Source: SNAP01 sp049671745
GTDB lineage: Bacteria; Bacteroidota; Bacteroidia; Bacteroidales; Marinifilaceae
Assembly (NCBI GenBank): GCA_049671745.1
Contig: JBATVL010000092.1
Location: 1 to 52,884, forward strand
Direction of reading: 5' to 3'
DNA: 52,884 nt
Shown: piece by piece, positions 17,230-24,674 of the stretch
Layout of the letters: the number at the start of each line of letters is the position of its first letter
Position numbering within the stretch: the stretch's first letter is position 1
Position numbers and translations under genes: made by a program
Notes under the pieces: model-generated
Database searches by the model: none
The model's input: only the letters and a program-made list of their open reading frames with translations
What the model was told of the DNA's origin: nothing

Positions 17230-17711
17230 AGAATTTTCTTTACTATACATTCATCAGCACATTCTTCTAAGAGTGTGCTGATCTTTTTTAAATATATAGG
17301 ATGTACAAAATCGCCCATTACCTCCTTTAATGGCTCTAATACAAATCGTCTTTCTTGTATTCTTGGATGTGGAAGAATTAAATCCTCTGTATTCACAATA
17401 TCCTTATTAAAAAATAATAAATCTATATCTATTAATCGTGAAGAGTATCTATTCTCTTTTCTTACCCTGCCTAACTCCAATTCAATCTTCTGACATATAC
17501 GTAAAGACTGCTCTGAAGTATAGTGCGTTCTGATAACAAGAACTTTATTCAAAAATATATTCTCTGTTTCAAAACCCCATGCTTCTGTTTCATAAAAAGA
17601 AGAGTATAGTTCTACAGAGCCTAATCTTTCTAACAAGATTTCCTCTGCTTCATTTAAAATAGCATACTTTTCTCCTAAATTTCCTCCTAATAATAATACA
17701 ATCCTATTCAT
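17226..17711 (-). CDS. folK: 2-amino-4-hydroxy-6-hydroxymethyldihydropteridine pyrophosphokinase
   Basis: 161 residues, the normal HPPK length. It transfers pyrophosphate from ATP to hydroxymethyl-dihydropterin in folate synthesis. Diagnostic features are LLLGGNLGEKYAIL at the N-terminus, YETEAWGF, the NKV strand, ELGRVRKENRYSSRLIDIDLLFF (the HPPK signature with the Mg-binding Asp pair) and LPHPRIQERRFVLEPL. It stands alone, converging on murA. I see no consensus promoter in the A+T-rich gap shared with sppA. Confidence 0.95.
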   Translation of the reverse strand: MNRIVLLLGGNLGEKYAILNEAEEILLERLGSVELYSSFYETEAWGFETENIFLNKVLVIRTHYTSEQSLRICQKIELELGRVRKENRYSSRLIDIDLLFFNKDIVNTEDLILPHPRIQERRFVLEPLKEVMGDFVHPIYLKKISTLLEECADECIVKKIL

Positions 17712-17817
17712 AAATCTGACTAATTAAAACATATAAAATATTTAAAACGCTTAATAAAACTATTCACATTACTAATATCTATACAACAAAATAACTTTCA
17801 TTTACGTAAGTTATATG

Positions 17818-17825
17818 TACATTTG
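17818..17825 (+). promoter_or_regulatory. -7 element of sppA
   Basis: TACATTTG matches TANNTTTG. It overlaps an in-frame ATG at 17815, which can therefore not be the translated start. Confidence 0.55.
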
Positions 17826-17868
17826 TGCAAAGCTACATATATTATTACAAATTAAAATAATAAATAAG

Positions 17869-19662
17869 ATGAAGAGTTTTTTTAAAACAACACTTGCAAG
17901 TATCCTCGGTTTTATGATTGGAGGTACTCTTCTAATATTCCTTTTAGTAGGAATATTTGGTGTTATTGCAGCTTCGGCCGACAAAACGCCTCAGGTAAAA
18001 AATAACAGTATATTGGAAATTGGATTCGATTACAGTATAGCTGATAATGCAGCCAGTAATCCATTTAAAGACTTTAATCCTCGTTCTTTTAAAGTAGAAC
18101 ATAAATTAGGTCTTAATGCTATTCTTGAGTCTATCGAAAATGCAAAAACGGACGATAGAATAAAAGGAATATTCATGAATATGATAGACGTAAGTGCCAA
18201 CTTTGGTTCTATGGCTACTATAGAAGAAATTAGAAATAAGCTAATCGAATTTAAAGAAAGTAATAAATTTATAATTGCTTATAGCGATATTACTTATTCA
18301 CAGAAATCATATTACTTAGCTACTGTTGCTGATAAAGTTTATTTCAACCCAGGTGGAATGTTCTTTTGGTCTGGTATGGGTGGAGAAATGACATTCTATA
18401 AAAAAGCATTAGCTAAATTAGGTATAGAACCTCAAGTTATCCGTCATGGTAAATACAAAGCTGCTGTTGAGCCTTTCTTATTGGATAAGATGAGTGATGC
18501 TAACCGTGAGCAAGTAATGAAATATGTAGGAGGAATGTGGCACCATATCCTTAAAGGTATTTCTAAAGAGAGAAATATATCTGTACAAAAACTGAATGAA
18601 TTAGCTGATAATTTTAAATTAAGAGATGCTAATGAATTAGTAAAAGAAGGATTATTCGATAAAGCAATATATTACGATGAAGTTCTTGATGAATTAAGAA
18701 CTTTAACTAATGTTGATAAGGATAAAAAACTACATAGAATTTCTCTTAAGAGCTATACTAAAGTTCCTGCAGAACATAAAGAATATTCTAAAAATAAAAT
18801 TGCTGTTATCTATGCTGCTGGTGAAATAGGAATGGAACAATCTTCAAGTTCTATAGGACCTGCACTTGCTGCAACAATTAGAAAAGTAAGAAAGAATGAT
18901 AAAATTAAAGCTGTAGTATTAAGAGTTAACTCTCCTGGCGGTTCTGCTTTAACATCTGAAATTATTTGGAGAGAGATGAAACTTCTTCAAGCAAAAAAAC
19001 CAGTTATTGTATCTATGGGTAACGTAGCTGCTTCAGGTGGTTATTATATTGCTTGTGCCGCTGATACTATTGTTGCAAGTCCTAATACTATCACTGGTTC
19101 TATAGGAATATTCGGATTATTCTTCTCTGGTGAAGATTTAATTAAAAACAAGATTGGTTTGAATACTGATTCTTTTGGAACTAACAAACACTCTGGTTTT
19201 GGTGGCGGTAATCCTCTTCCTATTCCATTAACTTCAAGAAAACTTACTACTTTCGAAAGAAAAGTAATGCAAGAATACATAGAGAAAGGATATAAATCTT
19301 TCGTTGATAAAGTTGCAGCAGGTAGACATATGACATTTGCTCAAATTGATGCAATAGGTCAAGGTAGAGTTTGGACTGGAGAAGACGCTCTTAAAATTGG
19401 ACTTGTTGATGTATTAGGTGGTTTAGAGAAAGCAATAGAAATAGCTAAAGAAAAAGCTAATCTTACTAAATGCTCTATAGTTAACTACCCTAAAGAGAAA
19501 GATCCATTTACTGAATTCATGTCAGAATTCACAGCTCAAGCAAAAACACGTGCTATAGCCTCAGAACTTGGAACTAGCTATATATATTTTAAGCAAGTAA
19601 AAGATATTCTTGACAACGAAGGAATTCAAGCTAGAATACCTTACGATTTAGAAATAAAATAA
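17869..19662 (+). CDS. sppA: Signal peptide peptidase SppA, 67K type
   Basis: About 597 residues. A membrane-anchored serine protease that degrades cleaved signal peptides. A single N-terminal helix (FKTTLASILGFMIGGTLLIFLLVGIFG) is followed by two tandem ClpP/S49-type domains. The catalytic Lys lies in GKYKAAVEPF of the first domain, and the nucleophile Ser in the ASGGYYIACAADTIVA motif of the second, as in the E. coli enzyme. I chose the ATG at 17869 because the upstream in-frame ATG at 17815 lies inside the promoter element. The hairpin at 19708-19739 follows the gene. Confidence 0.94.
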   Translation: MKSFFKTTLASILGFMIGGTLLIFLLVGIFGVIAASADKTPQVKNNSILEIGFDYSIADNAASNPFKDFNPRSFKVEHKLGLNAILESIENAKTDDRIKGIFMNMIDVSANFGSMATIEEIRNKLIEFKESNKFIIAYSDITYSQKSYYLATVADKVYFNPGGMFFWSGMGGEMTFYKKALAKLGIEPQVIRHGKYKAAVEPFLLDKMSDANREQVMKYVGGMWHHILKGISKERNISVQKLNELADNFKLRDANELVKEGLFDKAIYYDEVLDELRTLTNVDKDKKLHRISLKSYTKVPAEHKEYSKNKIAVIYAAGEIGMEQSSSSIGPALAATIRKVRKNDKIKAVVLRVNSPGGSALTSEIIWREMKLLQAKKPVIVSMGNVAASGGYYIACAADTIVASPNTITGSIGIFGLFFSGEDLIKNKIGLNTDSFGTNKHSGFGGGNPLPIPLTSRKLTTFERKVMQEYIEKGYKSFVDKVAAGRHMTFAQIDAIGQGRVWTGEDALKIGLVDVLGGLEKAIEIAKEKANLTKCSIVNYPKEKDPFTEFMSEFTAQAKTRAIASELGTSYIYFKQVKDILDNEGIQARIPYDLEIK

Positions 19663-19707
19663 AATTTCAATACTATGAGAACAACTCATAACTAATTTAG
19701 TATATTA

Positions 19708-19739
19708 GCCTGTCATCTATAATTACCTAGATGACAGGC
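19708..19739 (+). terminator. Hairpin after sppA
   Basis: GCCTGTCATCTA (19708-19719) pairs perfectly with TAGATGACAGGC (19728-19739), but only ATATTAACTT follows instead of a T run, so read-through into lpxK is possible. The in-frame ATG at 19731 lies within the right arm, which argues against it as the lpxK start. Confidence 0.6.
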
Positions 19740-19778
19740 ATATTAACTTACAAGCAAAGCTCATATTACAATAAAAGA

Positions 19779-20870
19779 ATGAAATCATTAAAACGAATTT
19801 CCACATTTACTCTTTTACTTCCTATTAGTGCTTTTTTTGGGATAATTACAGGCCTTAGGAATGCTATGTTTAATATTAATATTCTAACATCAAAAACATT
19901 TAATACACCTTCTGTATGTATAGGAAATATAGCTGTTGGAGGTACGGGTAAAACTCCACACAGTGAATATATTATTAAGCGTTTAGAAGAGGAATTTAGA
20001 ATCGCTTACCTTAGCAGAGGTTATAAAAGACAATCAAAAGGATTTATTATTGCATCAGACAGTTCTGACGCTAAAGAGATTGGTGATGAACCAATGCAAA
20101 TAAAGAATAAGTTTCCTAATATCATTGTAGCTGTTGATGCAAACAGAAGAAGAGCAATAAAAAAACTTGAAGCTCTTCCTGAGCCTCCCGAACTTATCAT
20201 TCTTGATGATGCCTTCCAACACAGATATGTAAAAACGGATATATCTATTCTACTTACAGATTACAATCATCCTTTTTACTTCGATTTTTTAATGCCATCG
20301 GGGCGACTTAGAGAAACAAAGCATGCAAAGGATAGAGCTCAAGTTATAATAGTTACTAAGTGTGAAGTTAATATTACTCCTATTGAGAAAAGAGTCGTAA
20401 GTAAACATATTGCCCCTAGACCATATCAAGAGGTATTCTTTACTAGTATGACTTATGGCGATATAACACCTGTTTTTGCAGGATTTAATACTATTTCTAA
20501 AAAAGACAGATCATATTACACTAGTTTTATTCTTACTGGTATTGCCAATCCAGAACCTCTATATAAAAAATTAGATAAGATTTTTGTTGACCGTATACCA
20601 TTAAAGTATCCTGATCATCACAATTTCTCAAAGGATGATATAGAACATATCTCTAAACAATTCAGAGAACATGCCAATAATAAGAAATGTATTATTACTA
20701 CTGAGAAAGATGCAATGAGATTACGCACTATGGATATTTCAGATGATATAAAATCTAATCTTTTCTATATTCCTATAGAGCCACATTTTATTGATAACAA
20801 CGAAGATCATTTAATAAAACAGATTAGAGACTATGTTACAAAAAATAAAGGAATGCACTTCCTACATTAA
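19779..20870 (+). CDS. lpxK: Tetraacyldisaccharide 4'-kinase
   Basis: About 363 residues. It phosphorylates the 4' position of the lipid A disaccharide at the inner membrane. The family start LLPISAFFGIITGLRNAMFN, Walker A in VGNIAVGGTGKTPHSEY, YLSRGYKR, GDEPMQIKNKFP and LDDAFQHRYVKTDISILLTDY are all present, as is PDHHNFSKDD in the C-terminal part. I prefer the ATG at 19779 over 19731 because the latter lies inside a hairpin and would add 16 residues absent from typical relatives. It overlaps the next gene by 38 bases, showing tight coupling. Confidence 0.93.
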   Translation: MKSLKRISTFTLLLPISAFFGIITGLRNAMFNINILTSKTFNTPSVCIGNIAVGGTGKTPHSEYIIKRLEEEFRIAYLSRGYKRQSKGFIIASDSSDAKEIGDEPMQIKNKFPNIIVAVDANRRRAIKKLEALPEPPELIILDDAFQHRYVKTDISILLTDYNHPFYFDFLMPSGRLRETKHAKDRAQVIIVTKCEVNITPIEKRVVSKHIAPRPYQEVFFTSMTYGDITPVFAGFNTISKKDRSYYTSFILTGIANPEPLYKKLDKIFVDRIPLKYPDHHNFSKDDIEHISKQFREHANNKKCIITTEKDAMRLRTMDISDDIKSNLFYIPIEPHFIDNNEDHLIKQIRDYVTKNKGMHFLH

Positions 20871-21636
20871 AGATAATCTATCTATAGAAACTAACACAGC
20901 TATTATACTAGGCACAGGATTAGGAAAATTAGCTGAGGAAATCATTATAGAGAAATCATTGTCTTATAAAGATATACCCCACTTCCCTCTTTCTACTGTA
21001 GAGGGACATTCTGGTAGATTAATTTATGGAACACTAGGAGACAAAAAGGTGATTGCTATGCAAGGGCGCTTTCATTATTATGAAGGTTACAATATGCAAG
21101 AGGTTACTTTCCCTATTAGAGTTCTGAAGAACTTAGGCATAGAGCGTCTATTCGTTTCTAATGCCGCTGGGGCGATGAATCCTGCCTTCAATGTAGGAGA
21201 TATAATGATTATCACCGATCATATAAATCTATTCCCTGAACACCCTCTAGTAGGTAAAAATTACAATGAACTAGGTCCTCGTTTCCCTGATATGAGTGAG
21301 ACATACAATAAAGCTCTTATTGAAAAAGCTAAAAAAATAGCTAAAGAAAAAAACATAAAATTACAAGAGGGAGTTTACGTTGGAGTATCTGGGCCTACTT
21401 ATGAAACACCTGCTGAATATAAATATTTTAGAATCATAGGTGGCGATTGTGTAGGAATGTCAACAGTACCAGAAATCATTGTTGCAAAGCATATGTCTAT
21501 GACATGTTTCGGAATATCAGTAATAACAGATAGTGGTGCTCCAGGCAAGTTAAAAGAGATAACTCACCAAGAGGTACAGAGAGTTGGGGAACTTGCTCAA
21601 CCAAAGATGGCAGAAATATTTAAGACTCTTCTATAA
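20833..21636 (+). CDS. punA: Purine-nucleoside phosphorylase
   Basis: 267 residues. It cleaves purine nucleosides with phosphate for purine salvage in the cytoplasm. This is the trimeric PNP-I/MTAP type: ILGTGLGKLAEEI (phosphate loop), GHSGRLIYG, MQGRFHYYEGY, VSNAAGAMNPAFNVGDIMII and YVGVSGPTYETPAEY, with the purine-pocket segment GMSTVPEIIVAKH. Its start lies inside the end of lpxK and the two overlap by 38 bases in different frames. The product names deoD and punA are used loosely for this family; the sequence fits the punA type rather than hexameric DeoD. Confidence 0.92.
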   Translation: MLQKIKECTSYIKDNLSIETNTAIILGTGLGKLAEEIIIEKSLSYKDIPHFPLSTVEGHSGRLIYGTLGDKKVIAMQGRFHYYEGYNMQEVTFPIRVLKNLGIERLFVSNAAGAMNPAFNVGDIMIITDHINLFPEHPLVGKNYNELGPRFPDMSETYNKALIEKAKKIAKEKNIKLQEGVYVGVSGPTYETPAEYKYFRIIGGDCVGMSTVPEIIVAKHMSMTCFGISVITDSGAPGKLKEITHQEVQRVGELAQPKMAEIFKTLL

Positions 21637-21643
21637 ACTTTCG

Positions 21644-21651
21644 TATATTTG
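21644..21651 (+). promoter_or_regulatory. -7 element of the GNAT-like gene
   Basis: TATATTTG matches TANNTTTG. It lies 31 bases before the ATG at 21683 and after the stop of the phosphorylase gene, so it also argues against the longer in-frame start at 21584. Confidence 0.55.
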
Positions 21652-21682
21652 TCTTGCGCTAGAACAAATAGACCTAAGAAAG

Positions 21683-22858
21683 ATGAATATTACAGAAGTA
21701 ATCTCAAAAAAAGATAAAAGAGATTTTTTAGAAGTTCCTAAAATATTATATAAAAATAATAAAGACTGGACATGCCCCTTAGATAACGAGATAAACAAGA
21801 TTTTCACTCCCGAACAGAACATCTTTTATACGCATGGAGAAGCTATACGTTTTCTTCTTAAGGATGAAAAAGGAAAACTTATTGGGAGGATTGCTAGTTT
21901 TATAAATAGGAATAAAGCATACACAAACGATCAACCCACTGGTGGCTGTGGATTCTTTGAATGCATAAACGACCAAGAGGCAGCCTTTCTTCTTTTTAAT
22001 ACAGCTAAGAAATGGCTAGAAGAAAGAGGCATGGAAGCCATGGATGGACCAATTAACTTTGGTGAAAATGACAACCATTGGGGATTACTTGTAGACGGAT
22101 TTATGAAGCAAGGAATGGGAATGCCTTATAATCATGCTTATTACAAAGATTTTTTCTACAATTATGGATTTAAACTTTATTTTGAACAATATAGCTATCA
22201 CAGAAATATAAAAGAACCATTACAAGAGAGATTCAAAAAGATTGCTACTTGGGTAACTAAAAAACCTGAGTACGATTTTAGACATTTCACATATAAAAAC
22301 AAAGATCAATTTATAGATGATCTTATAAGTATTTACACTAAGGCATGGCAATTTCACGATAACTTTACTCCTCTTGAAAAGGAGACTATTACAGAAATAA
22401 TGGATGATGCCAAACTAATTCTTGAAGAAGAGTTTGTATGGTTTGCCTACCACAACAATAAACCAATAGCATTTTTTGTTATGATGCCTGACTTAAATCA
22501 AGCATTACGACATATTAATGGTAAATTGGATCTATTCTCTAAGTTAAAACTTTTCTATTTATTAAAAAGAAATGTTATTACTAGAGCAAGAATTACAGTT
22601 ATGGGAATAACTCCTGAATTTCAAGGTAAGGGGATAGAATCAGCTATATTCTTAAAATTGTATAATATAGTAAGAAGTAAAGATCACTATACCGAACTTG
22701 AATTATCGTGGGTTGGAGATTTTAATCCGAAAATGCAATCAATATATGAAGCAGTTGGAGGAATAAAGATGAAAACACACCAAACTTTACGATATTTATT
22801 CAACAAAAATGCGGCTTTCAAACGTTATCCTATAATAAATTCAGAGGAAAAAAAATAG
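21683..22858 (+). CDS. GNAT-fold protein of unknown substrate
   Basis: About 391 residues. The C-terminal half carries a GNAT-like acetyl-CoA loop, ITVMGITPEFQGKGIESAI, followed by an ELSWVGDFNPKMQSIYEAVGG segment, a context seen in long Bacteroidota acetyltransferase-like proteins. The N-terminal half (DFLEVPKILYKNNKDWTCPLDNE, GPINFGENDNHWGLLVDGF) may be a second, degenerate GNAT domain. I recognise the family pattern but not its substrate. The in-frame ATG at 21584 lies within the preceding gene, whereas 21683 follows a promoter element. A perfect 9-bp hairpin (22867-22886) comes just after the stop but lacks a T run. Confidence 0.7.
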   Translation: MNITEVISKKDKRDFLEVPKILYKNNKDWTCPLDNEINKIFTPEQNIFYTHGEAIRFLLKDEKGKLIGRIASFINRNKAYTNDQPTGGCGFFECINDQEAAFLLFNTAKKWLEERGMEAMDGPINFGENDNHWGLLVDGFMKQGMGMPYNHAYYKDFFYNYGFKLYFEQYSYHRNIKEPLQERFKKIATWVTKKPEYDFRHFTYKNKDQFIDDLISIYTKAWQFHDNFTPLEKETITEIMDDAKLILEEEFVWFAYHNNKPIAFFVMMPDLNQALRHINGKLDLFSKLKLFYLLKRNVITRARITVMGITPEFQGKGIESAIFLKLYNIVRSKDHYTELELSWVGDFNPKMQSIYEAVGGIKMKTHQTLRYLFNKNAAFKRYPIINSEEKK

Positions 22859-22906
22859 GCTAGCATACAAATTATCAATAATTTGTAAATAATTTATGCA
22901 AATTGT

Positions 22907-22937
22907 TTTGCTTTTATAAATACATAATTTATCTTTG
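22907..22937 (+). promoter_or_regulatory. Promoter of rpmE2
   Basis: TTTG (22907-22910), exactly 19 bases, TATCTTTG (22930-22937): a textbook Bacteroidota promoter, 41 bases before the ATG, as expected for a highly expressed ribosomal protein gene. Confidence 0.85.
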
Positions 22938-22978
22938 CCAACCGATTGGAAAAGGAAAATATAAAATAGATAACAGAT

Positions 22979-23242
22979 ATGAAGAAGGGAATACATCCAG
23001 AAAATTATCGTCTAGTGGCGTTTAAGGATATGTCAAACGGAGAAGTATTTATCTCTCGTTCAACAGTTAACACTAAAGATACTATAGAAGTTGAAGGTGT
23101 TGAATATCCAGTAGTGAAGTTAGAAATCTCTAACTCATCTCACCCATTTTACACAGGTAAAGTTAAACTTGTTGATACAGCTGGTCGAATTGACAAGTTC
23201 AAAAACAAGTATCAAAAACATATTGACAGTAGAAAGAAATAA
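22979..23242 (+). CDS. rpmE2: 50S ribosomal protein L31, type B
   Basis: 87 residues: MKKGIHPENYRLVAFKDMSN, then SSHPFYTGKVKLVDTAGRIDKF. It lacks the CxxC zinc-binding cysteines of the type A protein and has the longer insert typical of type B. Zinc-independent L31 is the normal form in Bacteroidota, or the form used when zinc is scarce where both exist. It is monocistronic, between a full-consensus promoter and a strong terminator. Confidence 0.97.
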   Translation: MKKGIHPENYRLVAFKDMSNGEVFISRSTVNTKDTIEVEGVEYPVVKLEISNSSHPFYTGKVKLVDTAGRIDKFKNKYQKHIDSRKK

Positions 23243-23260
23243 TTCTGACTGTTTAGATAC

Positions 23261-23297
23261 AAAAAAGAGAGCATATTTATATATGCTCTCTTTTTTT
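23261..23297 (+). terminator. rpmE2 intrinsic terminator
   Basis: GAGAGCATAT and ATATGCTCTC, extended by A/T pairs, form a long stem around position 23278, followed by a run of seven T. Confidence 0.92.
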
Positions 23298-23329
23298 GCA
23301 TGCATATTTCATTAGTTCTCAGATATTCT

Positions 23330-23337
23330 TACATTTG
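23330..23337 (+). promoter_or_regulatory. -7 element of the GlmU-like gene
   Basis: TACATTTG matches TANNTTTG and lies 32 bases before the ATG at 23370. No clear -33 element. Confidence 0.55.
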
Positions 23338-23369
23338 TTATACTTCAATGTAAATAAAATCTAAAAACT

Positions 23370-24545
23370 ATGAATTATATACTTTTCGACGACTCTACTA
23401 GAATCGCCCTAAAACCATTGACATACACTCGTCCAATAGCAGAACTTCGTGTTGGTATTCTTACCATCAAAGAGAAATGGGATAAACACTTAAAAGCTAA
23501 TTGTTCATTTCTTACGGAAAAATATCTTCAAAATAAATTTCCACTTACAAGCACAGAAGACAATATCCTTATCAATGCTAAGATTCTTCCCAATAATGAG
23601 ATTATAGCTATTGTTAAAAATATAAAAGAAAACGAAGTCATCTTAAGTGGAGATACTATTATTGCAACACGACTTAAAAATGTAGACACTTTTAATGCAG
23701 AGCAAAAAGAAGGAAAACAGATTGGCGAGTTAGAGTTTAATGCTATCAACAACACATACGACATATTCTCTCTTAATGAAAAAGAAATAAGCAACGACTT
23801 TTCTCTATTAACAGATGGAAGAGTATCACAAAAGCTTAGTTCTACAGTTAATCAAACAGGTAAACACCCTATATTTTTAGAAGAAGGTGCAGTAGCTGAA
23901 TTCTGTACTCTAAACACGAATAATGGACCTATATATATTGGTAAAGATGCAGAAATAATGGAAGGCGTACTTGTACGTGGACCTTTGGCTATGTGCGAAC
24001 ATTCTGTACTTAATATGGCTGCAAAAGTTTATGGAGCAACAACTCTTGGCCCATTCTGTAAGTGTGGAGGAGAATTAAACAATGTAGTATTTACTGGATA
24101 CTCAAGCAAAGGGCATGATGGCTTCTTAGGGAATGCAGTTATTGGTGAATGGTGTAATTTAGGAGCAGATACAAATAACTCTAATCTTAAGAACACTTAC
24201 GACCACGTTAAACTATGGAATTACCAAACAGGAAGATTCACTAAGACTGGTCTTCAGTTCTGTGGACTAATAATGGGGGATCACACAAAAACAGGTATAA
24301 ACACAATGATTAATACTGGTACTGTATTTGGAGTAGGCTGTAATATCTATGGATCCGATTTCCCTAGAAACTTTGTACCATCATATACTTGGGGTGGAGC
24401 CTCAGGATATAAAGAACATATGCTTCCACAATTCTTCAAAACGGCAGATGCAGTAATGAAAAGACGAGGTAAAGAATTAAACTCATGTGAGAAAGAAATA
24501 CTTACTCATGTTTTTGAAGAATCTGCAAAACACAGAAACTTCTAG
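23370..24545 (+). CDS. GlmU-like putative sugar nucleotidyltransferase
   Basis: 391 residues. The N-terminus (MNYILFDDSTRIALKPLTYTRPIAELRVGILTI) marks the Bacteroidota GlmU-family proteins often labelled glucose-1-phosphate thymidylyltransferase. The C-terminal half has left-handed beta-helix hexapeptide repeats (GPIYIGKDAEIMEGVLVRGPLAM, GNAVIGEWCNLGADTNNSNLKN), typical of acyltransferases such as the GlmU C-domain. I do not see the usual N-terminal GxGTRL nucleotide-binding loop, so true pyrophosphorylase activity is doubtful. Monocistronic, between the rpmE2 terminator and a hairpin before lon. Confidence 0.85.
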   Translation: MNYILFDDSTRIALKPLTYTRPIAELRVGILTIKEKWDKHLKANCSFLTEKYLQNKFPLTSTEDNILINAKILPNNEIIAIVKNIKENEVILSGDTIIATRLKNVDTFNAEQKEGKQIGELEFNAINNTYDIFSLNEKEISNDFSLLTDGRVSQKLSSTVNQTGKHPIFLEEGAVAEFCTLNTNNGPIYIGKDAEIMEGVLVRGPLAMCEHSVLNMAAKVYGATTLGPFCKCGGELNNVVFTGYSSKGHDGFLGNAVIGEWCNLGADTNNSNLKNTYDHVKLWNYQTGRFTKTGLQFCGLIMGDHTKTGINTMINTGTVFGVGCNIYGSDFPRNFVPSYTWGGASGYKEHMLPQFFKTADAVMKRRGKELNSCEKEILTHVFEESAKHRNF

Positions 24546-24557
24546 AGAATCATAATA

Positions 24558-24593
24558 CCAAATATCCTATTCACATAAGAATAGACTATTTGG
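24558..24593 (+). terminator. Interrupted hairpin between the GlmU-like gene and lon
   Basis: CCAAATA (24558-24564) with TATTTGG (24587-24593), and inside it CTATTC (24568-24573) with GAATAG (24579-24584), form a two-part stem. There is no long T run, so a termination role is uncertain. Confidence 0.4.
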
Positions 24594-24641
24594 CACAGTA
24601 TTTGAATATGTATAGAAATACGATTAGAATAATAACAACTA

Positions 24642-24652
24642 GACAGTTTGTC
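24642..24652 (+). promoter_or_regulatory. Possible operator before lon
   Basis: GACA-GTT-TGTC is a small perfect inverted repeat 23 bases before the lon ATG. It may be a repressor half-site pair, but a repeat this short can arise by chance. Confidence 0.25.
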
Positions 24653-24674
24653 AGTTTAAAAATATAAATAAGAT

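Noticed and set aside
19731..19778. The longer N-terminus of LpxK starting at 19731.
   Set aside because: That ATG lies in the right arm of a perfect 12-bp hairpin, and the added residues are not typical of the family.
22867..22886. A terminator after the GNAT-like gene.
   Set aside because: The perfect 9-bp A+T stem with a 2-base loop is sterically poor and has no T run.
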